Below, piece after piece: positions 23,043 through 35,059 of a stretch of DNA of 64,000 nt; position 1 is the stretch's first letter, and each line of letters opens with the position of its first letter. Under the pieces are notes generated by a model. The model was not told the DNA's origin and did not search any database. It saw nothing but the letters and a program-made list of their open reading frames with translations. Made by a program: the position numbers and the translations under genes. Source of the stretch: Rhyzopertha dominica (lineage: Eukaryota > Arthropoda > Insecta > Coleoptera > Bostrichidae); the NCBI GenBank assembly GCA_025024175.1, contig QCXZ01000086.1:24828245-24892244 (forward strand), in the 5' to 3' direction.

Positions 23043-23901
23043 GTAATTCTGTAGTCTTACATTTTTCCCAGCTTTAATTATGAGTAAATCTCATCAGGCC
23101 AGCATTGCCATAGCATACTAATTGAAATATGCCCAGTAATTACGCGAAATGGCTAAACAGGGGTTGGCAATTACGTATAGTGCGACCCTAGCTTGGTTTC
23201 GTAACGTGCTTACTCTCGTCCAAATGCCTGTTTGCTCCCCGGAGCGACAGTTACCCTATACAGCACCCGCATTAGAATCTCAATAGGTATGTTTAACTGC
23301 CAGGGAGTTCTCTAATATCCACATTCCCCCCGATAACGCCGTTGCGTGGAGTATCTGAGAAAACGTTACTTCGTTGCAAATTGTGCGGCAAAAGCAATCA
23401 AAAACAGTAGGACGTGGGGATGGTCGAAATTTGTGGGCTCTTCGAGTCGCCTAAGTAGATGCCTTGGGAGCAATTTTTGGGTACGCCGCGACGAATTTCG
23501 TTTACATCTTTAATAATGTTCTTAATTCCTCCGCAGTGCTTAGGAGAATATTTATGTGGTTCGTCCTGTAACAAGAGACCTAATGAGTAAATTTGCATTC
23601 CGTTGCAAGCAGTAGCTTGAGATGAACCATTCATCTGTGTACCAGGACTGTCTGAAATGATTTCGTTAGAATTCAGTTTCCATGGATATCCATGATTACA
23701 ATTTTGATGTGCTTGATCCTGAGGAATGTCACCTAGGGCTTTAAGTTTCTTTAAATCACAAGATTCATGACTTACTCCGGTACAATTATTTTTGGTGGTG
23801 CTGCCCTTGATATCTATACAAAATTTGAAGTCAAGACCTACCTAAGTCTCTTAATTTTTCTTTCTTTCTTAGATTAAATGCGCGCCCTTTATATTGTTCT
23901 A
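23043..23901. other. Intergenic, nothing firm
   Basis: Slightly GC-richer than the background around 23200-23500. A minus-strand frame (23634-23398) shows no recognisable domain. Confidence 0.35.
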
Positions 23902-24752
23902 TATTCTACTCTAGGCCACTTTTCAGACCAACAGTTGCAGTTAGATACCAACTGACACCAGTCCCAAATGCAGCAGGTCCACATTAGTAAATGAACATAA
24001 AATTAGCGTAATCGGAGACCATCAAGTTTCAAGGTGAAAAAACAACAAAGGGGTTGTTAGCCTTTGCTCTTTTTCAATTTTCCATGGAAATTATTTTTCT
24101 CTCAAAATCGGCATACTGATGTATTTAGAGCTCCAGATTCCAAAAATGCAGTGAGGAATGAACTAGGACGTTCAGAAATTAAGTTTTCGCAACTGGACCC
24201 TTCTACCCTTGGCCACTTTTCAGACGAACCGTTGCAGCTAGAGACCAACTGACACCAGTCCCAAATGCAGTAGGTCTACATTAGTAAATGAACATAAAAT
24301 TAGCGTAATCGGAGACCATCAAGTTTCAAGGTGAAAAAACAACAGAGCCTTTGCTCTTTTTCGGTTTTCCGTGGAAATGATTTTTCTCTCAAAATCTGCA
24401 TATTGATGTATTTAGAGCTCCAGATTTCAAAAATGCAGTCAGGAATAAGCTAGGACGTCCAGAAATTAAGTTTTCGCAAATGGACTCTTCTACCCTTGGC
24501 CACTTTTCAGATGAACCGTTGCATCTAGAGACCAACTGACACCGGTCCAAAATGCAGCAGGTCCACATTAGGAAATGAACATAAAATTAGCGTAATCGGA
24601 GACCATCAAGTTTCAAGGTGAAAAAACAACAAAGGGGCTGTTAGCCTTTGCTCTTTTTCAATTTTCCGTGGAAATTATTTTTCGCTCAAAATCGACAAAC
24701 AGATGTATTTTGAGCGCCAGATTCAAAAAATGCAGTCAGAAATGAGCTATCT
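23902..24752 (+). repeat. Tandem array of a 287-297 bp unit, about 2.9 copies
   Basis: The anchor GGCCACTTTTCAGA occurs at 23914, 24211 and 24498, giving periods of 297 and 287 bases. Each unit also carries ATGAACATAAAATTAGCG, GGAGACCATCAAGTTTCAAG, GCCTTTGCTCTTTTTC and GATGTATTT-GAGC-CCAGATT. Copies differ by scattered substitutions and short deletions. A frame at 24064-24252 is a by-product of the repeat. A clearly related but diverged pair of units is present at 41640-42020. Confidence 0.9.
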
Positions 24753-24754
24753 AT

Positions 24755-25340
24755 GAATAATGAAAAAAACTAAATGTCTTGTTTTTTCAACCGAACCATT
24801 GTATCGGTCATTCTTAATAGAAGTAGGACATTCAAGCATTCTGTTAAATTTGTGGGGCTTTATTTAGACAACAAACTAACTTGGAATGATCACATTATTT
24901 ACTTGTTAAACAAAATGAGTAGCGCGTGTTTTGTTATCTTACTATTATGCCTATGTTAATTCATTGGTCAATTATGGTATAGTATGTTGGGGAGGAAAGG
25001 GGGGTGCCAGCGGCGTCGCTTGAATTCTGAAATCTCAAAAAAGAATTATTCGTGATATGACATAAAAATAGACGCTTTTCCTTCAGAGAGCTGTTTATAG
25101 ATCTTCAAATCCTGACTGTAATTTCCGTCTATATCCTTGAATGTGCTTGCTACGTTAAGAAGCATTCGGATAAGTTTTGTAATAATACAGTAGACATTAT
25201 TAATTACGATCTTAGAATAAACTATAATTTGTTATTACCTCAGCATCGATTGTCTCTTACAGCAAGCGGACCCTATATAATGCCTGCGCAAATACAAGTT
25301 TTAAACAACGTTAACATTTTTAAGAGTCTTAATAAAAATA
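24755..25340 (+). pseudogene. C-terminal part of a LINE ORF2, interrupted by the Tigger element
   Basis: Plus-strand frames give VKFVGLYLDNKLTWNDHI and LLNKMSSACFV (24840-24925), then YGIVCWGG and SQKRIIRDM with a frame change, and finally a clean frame from 25085 reading RELFIDLQILTVISVYILEC, ACYVKKHSDKFCNN, RLSLTASGPYIMPAQIQ and FKSLNKN. This is the thumb/C-terminal region of a Jockey/CR1-type RT. The frame is cut at 25340 by the TA target site and terminal repeat of the Tigger-like element, so the LINE is older than that insertion. No continuation of the LINE was recognised on the far side. Confidence 0.7.
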
Positions 25341-25386
25341 CAGTGTAACCTCTTTAATCCGGACCCACTTTAATCCGGCCACCGGT

Positions 25387-27056
25387 TTGTTTACTCATAA
25401 TCCGGACGGACGCGCGATAATCCGGACAGAACAGAAGATTGACATTATAAAAAGAGTTGACGCGGGTGAAAGTACGACATCCCTTGCATTAGAATACGGC
25501 ATCGGAAAATCTACAGTTAGTGATATACATAAAAATAAAGTAAAAATTTTGGAGTATGTTGGTTCATCAGATTCTGGACCAGGAGCACGAAAAACTTTGA
25601 AAGTCAGTGTAAACTCTGAAATGGAAAAAGCTGTGTATACCTGGTTTCTCTAGGAAAGGGCTAGAGGTAGGTGTTATTACTAATTTTGTGTAAACAACAT
25701 TTACCTTCACATTTTTATTCTTATTAGGCACCTCATTGTCAGGCGATATAATAAGCGAAAAAGCTAAATTTTTTTATCAACAATTAACTGGTGCCGACAA
25801 TTTTAAAGCAAGCTCTGGCTGGCTTCAAAAATTTAAAGAATGATGTGGTATAAGGGAACTCAGTATTTCTGGGGAAATACTATCTAGTAATGTAAATGCT
25901 GTTCAGCCTTTCAAAGAAAAACTCTTATCAAAAATAAACGAAATGGGCTTACAATTAGAGCAAATTTATAATGCTGACGAAAGTGGCCTGTTTTGGAGAA
26001 TTTTACCTAACAAAACATTGGCTCACTCTGGTTAGAAATCCACTTTTGGCAGAAAAATCAGCAAAGAAAGGGTAACCTTTATGCCATGCGCTAATGCTGC
26101 TGGAAGTCACAAACTGAGACTACTCGTTCTGGGAAAAGTAAAAAACCTAGAGCATTTGGAAATTCATTCATTCCGGTATGTTACAAAGGACAGAAAAAAG
26201 GATGGGTTACAAAACAAATTTTTCGAGAATGGTTTCACACTGAGTTTGTACCATCAGTGAGGCAAAAACTCAGGGAAATAAATTTGCCTCAAAAAGCAAT
26301 CTTAATATTAGACAATGCCCCAGGACATCCTGAGAATTAGTCAGTGATGATAACCAAATATGGGTCATGTATGTGCCACCGAATTGTACTCCACTAATTC
26401 AAGCAATGGATCAACATGTGATCCAAGCTGTTAAGCTTTTCTACCGAAAACAGTTATTAAAGAAAATTGTAAACTCTCAGATTGACATCCCTACAACACT
26501 AAAAATATTAATTTAAAAGATGTTTTTACCCTAGATGAGGCATGGCAAAAAGTTAGCAACAAACTTATAAAAAAGTCATGGAGAAAGTTATTACCACATA
26601 TTCAACAAACATTATCAAATGACGATTATGATGAAGAAGATAATATACCTTTGTCAATCCTGCCAGAAAAAATCAAGAATTCAAATAAAGAACTTCAGCA
26701 TAAGATAGATGAATTAAACGAATTAAGTGCAAGAATTGATCATAACGTGCAGCTTACAAAGTGATTAAGAATTGGACATTTGGGGTTAATGAAACTGAGG
26801 AATGATACTATCATTGAAGAATTACAGAGAGTTTCTGGCGAAGAAGAATCCAGTTCTGGTGAAGATAATGTCTCATTAAATACAATTAAGCATAACGACG
26901 TCGTTTCTTCATTCAACACATGCTTACAATGGGCGTCAGAAAATAATGTACCATCATATCAAATTATATTGCTAAACGATTTGCGCAATCAAGCGATAAG
27001 AGCAGAAATTAACTGTAAAAAGCAAAAACATCTCACTGATTTTTTTGCCCCGCGCT
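25387..27056 (+). pseudogene. Tigger/jerky-type transposase (HTH_Psq, CENP-B, DDE)
   Basis: The N-terminal pipsqueak-type HTH reads EQKIDIIKRVDAGEST followed by EYGIGKSTVSDIHKNK, as in pogo-like transposases. The CENP-B-type second HTH includes SGWLQKFKE and CGIRELSISGE. Catalytic DDE positions are visible as YNADESGLFWRILPNKT, KAILILDNAPGHPEN and PLIQAMDQHVIQAVK. A C-terminal tail ends NNVPSYQIILLNDLRNQAI... and KKQKHLTDFFAPR with TAA at 27054-27056. At least five lesions are present: no ATG, TAG at 25651, stops near 25841 and 26034, a TAG and frameshift near 26338, and a frame change near 26510. A 61-bp GT..AG intron-like gap (25667-25727) restores the frame within the N-terminal half. Confidence 0.85.
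25667..25727 (+). other. Putative 61-bp intron in the Tigger-like transposase
   Basis: The donor GTAGGTG at 25667 and acceptor TTATTAG ending at 25727 enclose an AT-rich 61-bp gap. Joining 25666 to 25728 continues the protein in frame (ERARG then TSLSGDIISEKAKFF), which matches the expected CENP-B-like segment of the family. The length fits other introns in this window (49-61 bp). The alternative is an inserted spacer in a dead copy. Confidence 0.55.
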
Positions 27057-27060
27057 AAAA

Positions 27061-28600
27061 GTGAACTTAATATGTGTGGAAAAATATCATCCATTATTTC
27101 TCTAGAATGTTGTAGTTTTGTTTATTTGTATTTAATATGTATTTATATTTTTAGTAATAATAATATCACCATCGTATGTGTTGTTAATTGTTGTTTTTTG
27201 CGCGATTTTGGGGAATTTGAACAATATCCAGTAATTCGGACACACCATTCAGCAGCCTTACAGACTGCCCGTGTTCCTAGCTCACTTATCACCCTGTATT
27301 ACGACCAAAAAGAGGAGAACGTTCTGATTAATGGGGAATAATATATTACTAGCGAGAGACCTCGCGAACCGACGATAAAAATCTCCGAGTTCCTATAATA
27401 GCGATAAATTGTAAGCTTGTTAGGTTTCTTCATAACATTCGAACGAGGTTATTTCCTCTGGAGAGGAGCGAGTCGGAAAAGCAACAAACTAGAAAACGCC
27501 GCAGTATAAGGCATACACCTGGGGGTGAATTACTCCACATGCTAGTTTTAAATTAGGGCTTGACATTTGGGGTTTAGGGTATTCGATAAAGCAAAGAGAT
27601 ATATTGGGCTGATATAAGAGGCCGGGATCCGGCAAAATAGTTTGGAGAACGCGGCCCTGTAATTTGTGTAGCTGGAGTACGATAAATTACGAAAGAACAA
27701 GGTCAAGAACGGGAAAATGGGAGCTTTTGCGGTTGACAGTGACTGATACAGCGGAGGTGTCATGCAGTCGTGTACGCTGGCAATATCACGTGCAGGTTTT
27801 CCGATATTGTGAGTTCAAACAACGAAAGCTCAAAGGATTGGATCCTGCCTCGCTGAGATTGAATTTACGGGAACTCCAGCTATGCTTTGCCGTATCCCTG
27901 CGAATGTTAGTATTACTAATCCAGTGGAAGTGCTTCGTATTTCAATATAGTCAAAATTTCACGTACAGGTTAGCCACAAACTTGAAGTGCAATAAAACGA
28001 ACGCAAAGGAAATTGCATACGCGAAATGGAATTTTAGAGCAAGTCAAGGCAAATCTGTCGGGGCTTATTTGCAACGGGATTAAAAAGAACCCCAGCCGCC
28101 CTGAAAACATGTGATCAAATATTTCTTTTGGGTTACTGTTGTGTCGTTACGGAGTCGATTTATTTCATACTCCCGATACATTTTCCATGTGCCCAGAACC
28201 GTTACAGAAAAAGCCACTCTCTCTGATACAAAAAGAAGCAGTAAAAAAACCGCATAAAAACAAACCATTTTAATATACGCATACACCAATATACTACGTT
28301 CAGTAGCTTTTACTAAATATGGAAGCACGTTTTCGGTTTCGTATTTATAAATACAAATGTCACTATGAAGGTATTGGTGTTGGAATATGCCATTTATAGC
28401 ATGGGTTTTTAAAATTGAATACTGTAATGTGTTGTTTTTTTGTTCAAGGTGGTCATGAGTATCTAATAATTACATAATTTTTGAATGCATTAATCTTGCA
28501 AAATATACATTTTCTGCCTTCTCAAAGAACATAAACGGATTTTAATTGAACTACCCTTTACCTAATAATACTATAGATTTTGAGCCCAGAATAACGCAAA
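27061..28600. other. Intergenic; GC-richer patch 27360-28080
   Basis: Behind the Tigger-like element, a GC-richer patch spans about 27360-28080. A 139-residue plus frame (27664-28083) and minus frames overlap it. None shows a domain, and the plus frame has no convincing start context. The remainder is AT-rich. Confidence 0.35.
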
Positions 28601-28639
28601 AAACAGCTAATATCCTGAGTTGATGTGCTAATAAGAATA

Positions 28640-29050
28640 ACAAGGAACTGTATGTACATTTAAAAGGAGTACTACGCTATGTGAAGGAAACCTTAGACCT
28701 CCAATTCTTTTTTGGTAGAAATAATTATAATAGCATTATTAGTGGTAATGGTAACTCTGAATGGGGAAGAAATCTAAATGATAATAAAAGTGCAACACGT
28801 TTTGTGTTTATATTGTGTTATATGTTGGGATACTAAAACACAAAATCTAATAGCTTTATCATCTACTAAGACAGAATATATGGCATTATGTTTGAGGCTG
28901 TTAGAGAAACACTTTGGCTAAAACACTTTGCAATTAGTATTAATTTAGATATTTCAGGCTCTATCACAATTTATGAGGATATTAATAGCTAACGATCCAA
29001 TATTTCACAAAAGATCAAGACACAAACATCTTTCAGGCAAAACAGTGCAC
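28640..29050 (+). pseudogene. Ty1/copia RNase H fossil
   Basis: Read on the plus strand across several frames: HLKGVLRYVKETLDLQFFF, SGNGNSEWGRNLNDNKSATR, then NSFIIY*DRIYGIMFEAVRE (ancestral pattern ALSSTEAEYMAL-EAV-E), ETLWLKHFAISINLDISG, SITIYED and HKRSRHKH. The order matches the RNase H end of copia polyproteins, including the D of DS-WG, the E of TEAEY, and HKRSKHID near the end. Three or more stops and frame changes show a long-dead copy. No LTR was recognised on either side. Confidence 0.65.
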
Positions 29051-29059
29051 GAGAAATGT

Positions 29060-32000
29060 TTGTGATTATGTGGGCTTGAGACAATAAATAAATTTTATTG
29101 TTTTCCTGTCTGGAAATCGAATCTGTAATCAAAAATACGTAGGAGATATTTTTGAAAATTCTAGAATTCATTGTGGTCTCGTGTCGTACGAAGAAAGTTT
29201 TACTTGCGGATACATATACACTTATAGAAATTATAATTATCAAACTAAAGCACATTCTGTAAAAACAAATATCCTGATTGCACGTTTTGCAGCATTCGCA
29301 ATTAAATTTATTAATAGATCATTACTTGTCGTACTGTTATACAGCAGTTGGGATGCTGTTAGTATTTGAAATTAATTTAATTAAGTTTTCAATGAACTAA
29401 GTACTCCGTCACTCTGCCCTGGACTTTATTATTTTATTTTATTGATGTATCTAACAAATGAAATCGCATTTAAAATAAAAAAGCTTTGGATATTGAATGT
29501 ACTGTATTCGTTAGAGTACCTTGAACCAGAAAATGTTATTATCTAGAGCAGTTTAAAATCAACATAAATTAAAAATCGAACGTGGAAAACATTGGAGTTC
29601 AATTTCAAATTTTAATTATCAAGCTATACATGATTTAGACGTCCAGAAGTTAAGAAGAATAAAGCCCCAATTCCAAAAGTAGTATAAGGAAACTAGCGGG
29701 AGAACACAACATACGATCGTAAACTCAAAACATCATTTAGTTCAGATGTTGCTGTTGCTTTTGTTTTAAGGAAACGGCACAGTACATCTCGTCTTATTAA
29801 CGCTGTAACAGGATATTTGTAGAGCATTACTTATTCATGGCTTCATTTCAGCCTGATGCTGTAGGGGTGCAACGATCTTAATTAACGTTGAAGATCGTAA
29901 TATCTAATGTTGAAACATGCATGGCGGGCAACGGCAACGTTATTACAGCTTTTCGAGAAAAACAGTTAGATTAACAAAGGTACAATATTAGGTATGCCCA
30001 CTGACTAAAATAATAATAACGATAATATAGTTTGTTTTCACCCACTTGCAGGAAATGCATAGAAAGTAAATTTACACGATGTCACATATTTATGTGTATC
30101 AACTGCCAACACAGTTATTTACTAGACCACATGGAAGATTTCATCGCATTTCTAAGGAAACATAGCTCAATCAGATGTCATAATCGCAAACTTTAGGAGG
30201 GTAATCTCGTTTGAACGGACTCGAACAGTTTCAAGTTAGTATAGTTTTGAACAAAATGTGAATTACAATTACGCAATTAACTCTATGTGGCCCGAACATT
30301 TACAATTTTAGTCTTCTGGAGGACGTTTATTTAATAAATTATTTGCACAGGCTTTGAAATTTGCTGCATGTGACAACAAATTTGTACAACATTACTTGCC
30401 AATAATTTATTACATAATGCGGTAGAGGTTGAACTGTTGAAAATGTATCTTTGTTTTTTCTACAAATCCGCAACAAACACAGAATGGTCAAGAGATAAGG
30501 TATTTTTAAGTTGAATGTTTTCAAATTAATTAGGTGGCTTGGAAATTACGTGCTTTACTTCACAAGTTTTATCAAACAACTGAAATTTCAGCTTACTATA
30601 ATTTTGCTATTCTTTGAGAATGCTCGTTAGGTCGAAGTTATGTGAAAAAATTTTGTGAAGGAAGCTATCTAGTTAATCATTTTTTGTTGAAATTGGGTTT
30701 AAAATAATATGTGATCACTTTTACCTTTTAAAACTCCTTTAATTGTAACTTTTTATAACAGAAACAATATTTATTTTATAAAGCAAAGTTTCCAGAGCAA
30801 TTTAATTCATAATATTGTCCCCAAAATGAAATTTAAATTAAAATGCTTAATGGCCATTTTAGGCTACATGTTTAATTTATTTCAGCTATACTTGCCTCTA
30901 ATTTAATACAATTATCTAAATAAACAAACGTAAAAAGAAATACAAAAGTCTTAAGCAAGCATTTAAAAGAAGCATTGTGAAGCAGGGTTGCCAGAGATGG
31001 TAGATAAATGACTTAAGCATCAGTCAAAATGTAACATACATACTTAAGATACAGTTAACCTTTACCTTTGCATTATAGGTCACAAGAATGTCTATGTATT
31101 ATCCGAAGTTTCTTTTGTTACCAGATTCAACTTGAACACAAAGCATGCCGTGTAATTAAGAGGTAAAACCCTAACGATGAAATATTGTTTGCTCGAAATA
31201 TGAATAATATTCCAAACGGGCCCTTTAAGAACCCTTAATCATCTCGTTAGCAAAATCGATTCGTTTGCCTAAAGATGCTGGTAATTACCGCCCAATTGCA
31301 TTAAATTACAGAAAACATCTTGGAAGTTGTTCCAATTATCCCCCGAAGCTGTCACGCTTGAAATCCCGAGAAAGGAAGTAACATATTGCTCGACTATCGA
31401 CCGAGCAAGAAGCTGGGATATGTTTAAGCGGTGGCGTGTAATTATCCACTGTATTAGCACAGTAACGGGGTGAAGCTAAATGAATGTCTTTATGCAGAAG
31501 AAAATCGCTCCCGTTTAAAATGCCGGAGAGCCGAAGGCGCCCGACTCCGGGGCAAAAACAGTTGACGGAAACAATACCTACAGAGAACAAAGCAGCTGTC
31601 ACTGGCTCCACTCAGATGAATGATTAGGAACACCTCTTATCGTATTAACTAATTTATCGTTTGTGCATAAACCAGGATTAATCCACTGTGAAATAACGCA
31701 ATCAATTTGTTTCTCACAACAGCTACGACGCGGGGAAGTAACGTAAATCAAATAAATAGTTAATAGTTAATTACTTCCTTTAGGTATTCCACGCCAAGGC
31801 TTTGGGAGTGATAGCTTCGCCTTGGAATGCACCTAAACGCGCAATGCAGCTATTGAAATTCGCCTTGCCCTTAAAGCGAATAATATAGATTTTTTTATTG
31901 TCATATCTCTTCGAATTTGAACCACACGGGAGCTTAAAAGGATTTTTATGACATCCATTTCAGTTGTCCGCTGCAAATGTGAGATCTATTCAAGCAGGGG

Positions 32001-32150
32001 GAAATGGCGTTATCAGACGAATACTAGCTGATGTTTATACAAAAAAATTACACTGCGTGTCTTGCAGAACTTAATGCTACCAGTAGGTAGTACATCTGAT
32101 CTCAGATTCATTACGGAATAAAAGTGTAGGTGGTAAAACTCGTTATTTCT
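29060..32150. other. Intergenic AT-rich DNA; GC-richer patch 31200-31640
   Basis: No gene recognised. The patch at about 31200-31640 has overlapping open frames on the minus strand (31269-31460, 31336-31611) without recognisable content. Confidence 0.4.
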
Positions 32151-32159
32151 ATGTATGTA

Positions 32160-32530
32160 ATAATAAAATAGACAAAAAACGAGCCTTTGATTCCATAAGA
32201 ACATTTTTCCTGCTATGAAAGAAATTGGTATATCAAATAAGACAATGAGCAAAGGTATTAGACCCCTATCAAAAACCATGTTTAATGTAGTACTAGAACA
32301 AGCAATCATAAAAGGAGCAGGCTCAGTATTAAACTAGCAAGAATAAAGAGAGTTGCAAAGAGTAAGGAAAAAATTGGAAGCAGAAGATTAGAAATAAGTA
32401 CAGATGAGACAGAGTATATGCAAATAAGTACAGGAAACCAGCAAGGAGCACTGGAAATAGAATTAGAGAAGAGTAGAGTTATGAAAATAGAAAAGATAGA
32501 TAGATTCATATATTTGGGAATATTATATTC
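32160..32530 (+). pseudogene. RTE-like reverse transcriptase fossil
   Basis: In broken plus-strand frames: DKKRAFDSI, PAMKEIGISNKTMSKG, IRPLSKTMFNVVLEQAIIKG, then KEKIGSRRLEISTDETEYMQ and KIEKIDRFIYLGILYS. This is the block order of an RTE-type RT (DF--AYDS, G-RQGDPLS--LFN-VLE, NE-KTEYM, F-YLG) with the central YADD part lost. The copy is heavily decayed. Confidence 0.55.
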
Positions 32531-33473
32531 TCGGTACTCGAAGCCTATGGAAGATTTCTCCAGCTTTCCTTTAACTATTATACTGCCTGTGCATTTTGCT
32601 GATTATTTTGAAAACATAAAGTCAGTTAAGTAATTGATGATGTGGAGGTGATAAGTCGGATAATATATTGTTAAAGGATGCTGGGTTTCCAAGGGTCATA
32701 TTTGTATCTGTCTGGAAGGAACGTTCGTGAATTCAAATTTACTCATATTCTTAAATAAACGATTGATGTTTTCAAACAGTAAAGAACAGGAAGACTAAAT
32801 AGTATATATATAGTATATCCAGTATCTATTTAATTACACTTACACTGACGGCTTTTAACTTCACAAGCTGCTTATTTATTGTGTTAAAGGGTAAAATTAA
32901 TTCGTTTGCAAATTAAACTTTGCCAGTATTTTAAAATGGCCTTCCCAGCATTTAGTGCTAACTTCCATTTCCATTCCACCCTGATTAACATAGTTGTATG
33001 TTGAATGCATTAATTATCTGCAGTAGTTCTATACCGCGAGGACGACAACCAGTTTCCAATCAGTCGAGAACAAAAGGACCAAATTCTGCTAAAGGTCAAA
33101 GATCTATATTTGCCAGGTAACCCTAGCTTTCAATTAGATGATAAGATTTCTGTTTGTCGAGGAAAGCACAGACTCCTGGTGTGCGGTATATGTACGTGCA
33201 AATCAGTGAAAAGAGCTATACCAACATTTGTTTATTTTTCAGCGGCGCTGGATACCTTGTTTGCAGCTGGTGTTCCTTTCTAAAAAACATAAGCAGCTCG
33301 TTTAAAATCAAAATCTTGACATTTTTATTATACAAAATAGTTAAATTTCTTTACTACAATGGATAGTAAGGACTGTTTACCTAATTAACCATCTTTACGG
33401 ATCAAACACGAGGACATTAGTTGAAACTGGTCTTTCAGAGAGTGAACAGCCTATCGGATTTCTTTACGTTGAA

Positions 33474-33474
<1 letters not shown>
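32531..33474. other. Intergenic, nothing recognised
   Basis: AT-rich; no domain-bearing frame, no repeat ends. Confidence 0.4.

Positions 33475-33476
<2 letters not shown>

Positions 33477-33542
<66 letters not shown>
33477..33542. repeat. (GA)n microsatellite, about 33 units
   Basis: An uninterrupted GA run of about 66 bases. It directly abuts an RT fragment on its right. Confidence 0.95.
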
Positions 33543-33544
<2 letters not shown>

Positions 33545-33545
<1 letters not shown>

Positions 33546-33700
33546 GTACGTGAATGGTTCGAATTATATTCAATACTTACACATAAATCAGTAACATCGA
33601 GAATGCCAGTTCTAATATATGCACTACAAATGTAGGTATACCTCAGGGATCTATTCTGGGTCCCATGTTATTTCTACTTGGGTTTTTTTTGGAAAACCTA
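33545..33700 (+). pseudogene. Short LINE reverse transcriptase fragment
   Basis: After the GA run: REWFELYSILTHKSVTSRMP in one frame, then, after a frameshift, NASSNICTTNVGIPQGSILG followed by PMLFLL. WFE-Y--NR-Q-V and GIPQGSILGP are conserved LINE RT blocks (4 and 5). Nothing of the YADD block follows; the downstream sequence is unrelated. Confidence 0.6.
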
Positions 33701-35050
33701 TTGCTCTGGGTGTTTTATGAGATACACTGTTGGGGTGTTTCCTCTCACGCTGTAGGGGTTTTTAAGACAGAAAAGAGAATAGTCCGAAGCATGGTAGAGA
33801 CGTCTAATTACTGTTTTATGTTTGTGGTGCTGCTTCTGCTTTGCTTGGTTGCTTTAGGCTTACATGTTTTTGAATTTTGAAGCTATTGTTGTAGAGAACT
33901 TAAGCAAAGTTTAACCGCTTACTGTATAATCATTTAAGTATATTAAGTAAGTTTAACTCCGGCAAGTAAATACATCATCATTCAATCTAAAACCTTTTAT
34001 TTCGCTTATATCCAGTCTATATTGAGTTACGACCTAATTCATTCAAACTAATCTGATATTGTTTCACGTACTTCATCATTTTCATTGCTCAGGACTGTAC
34101 TTACTTAGGTTAAAAGTTTGTTATACCTACTTGTAAACTTGGAGTAGTGGGCGCTGTTAATTAGAAATCGGGTAAACTTGTCAAATGCTCGGGAAGGGTA
34201 TCAAGCGCACTTGTGTTTTATCAAACGGTAATACCTTATCCGATAGAAGTTTGAACTGCAGTAAAAAGTTAACGGCGACTTACAACGTAAATTATTTTAG
34301 TTTACGAGCGTGCAGCATTTGCTACTGTCAACGGTAGTCGAATAAACAAGGTTTAGTTCCTTCGATCTGCGAATAATATAAACGGAGAACCGCGTCAAGC
34401 CCGTGTTGCAAAACCGGGCTGTTAACAAAAAGTTTAACGACGCTAGAGGGAGTTATTTAAAAATTTCAGTAATAAATCGGGAACAAATAGCCCTAATAAA
34501 CCGATTAAAATCGATTGCGTCAAGGATCGGCCCAGAACAGATTGTACCGTTAATTAAATAAACGAAACTGCCCGATTAACCACTCTAAACACGATAAAAG
34601 TGTTTAAAATATAAACTTGCCGTGTTCCTGGATTATTTCGGACAAACGGGCCCTCCTCTGACGACATCGTCTCGTGTGGGCAAAAACCATCGTTGCACTC
34701 CGACGCGTGTCAGTCCTGAAATTCAGGTGTTAGCAAACCTCCAACCTGAAATACTAGATAACACTTTCGGCACTGATTTTCTACACGCCGGTCACTGGCA
34801 CTGCTAACATTTCGGAGATAGCACGGCGGCGCGCGTACCGCCGCCCTACTGCACAGGCTCCGCAGCGTCGCTCTTTCCATTCGTCTTCCAAATTACTGTG
34901 GAAGACTGCTACTTAGCTTTGGACGCATCATATCGGCCTCTCCTTGCTTTTTTCTAGAGCCAATCAATGCCAAACTAAAAACACGACAGCCATCCTGACG
35001 CGGGCACGGCTCTCAAACGTTTTTTCTTCCTTCCGGTAATATTAACATAT
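33701..35050. other. Intergenic; GC-richer patch 34140-34960
   Basis: A GC-richer region without a supported gene. A short palindrome-like CGGCGGCGCGCGTACCGCCG lies near 34830. The 61-residue frame at 34622-34807 is unrecognised. Confidence 0.4.
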
Positions 35051-35059
35051 TTTTTGATT

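Larger units (their letters stand above)
25341..27060 (+). mobile_element. Tigger/pogo-like DNA transposon (decayed)
   Basis: The left end CAGTGTAACCTCTTTAATCC begins at 25341 directly after a TA (25339-25340), and TTTAATCCGG / ATAATCCGG motifs recur over the first 90 bases, as in Tigger/pogo termini. The transposase gene follows on the plus strand. A convincing right end was not found; ATAATCCGG-like remnants near 27220-27240 (CCAGTAATTCGGACA) may be its inner part. The element is inserted into the LINE tail at 24755-25340. Confidence 0.8.

Noticed and set aside
24064..24252. 62-residue ORF
   Set aside because: It lies wholly inside the tandem repeat unit, is not kept open in the other units, and has no protein features.
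31290..31320. NYRPIAL-like RT motif on the plus strand
   Set aside because: Seven residues match an RT block, but nothing before or after continues the domain and the segment lies in a GC-richer patch, so chance is more likely than a LINE fragment.
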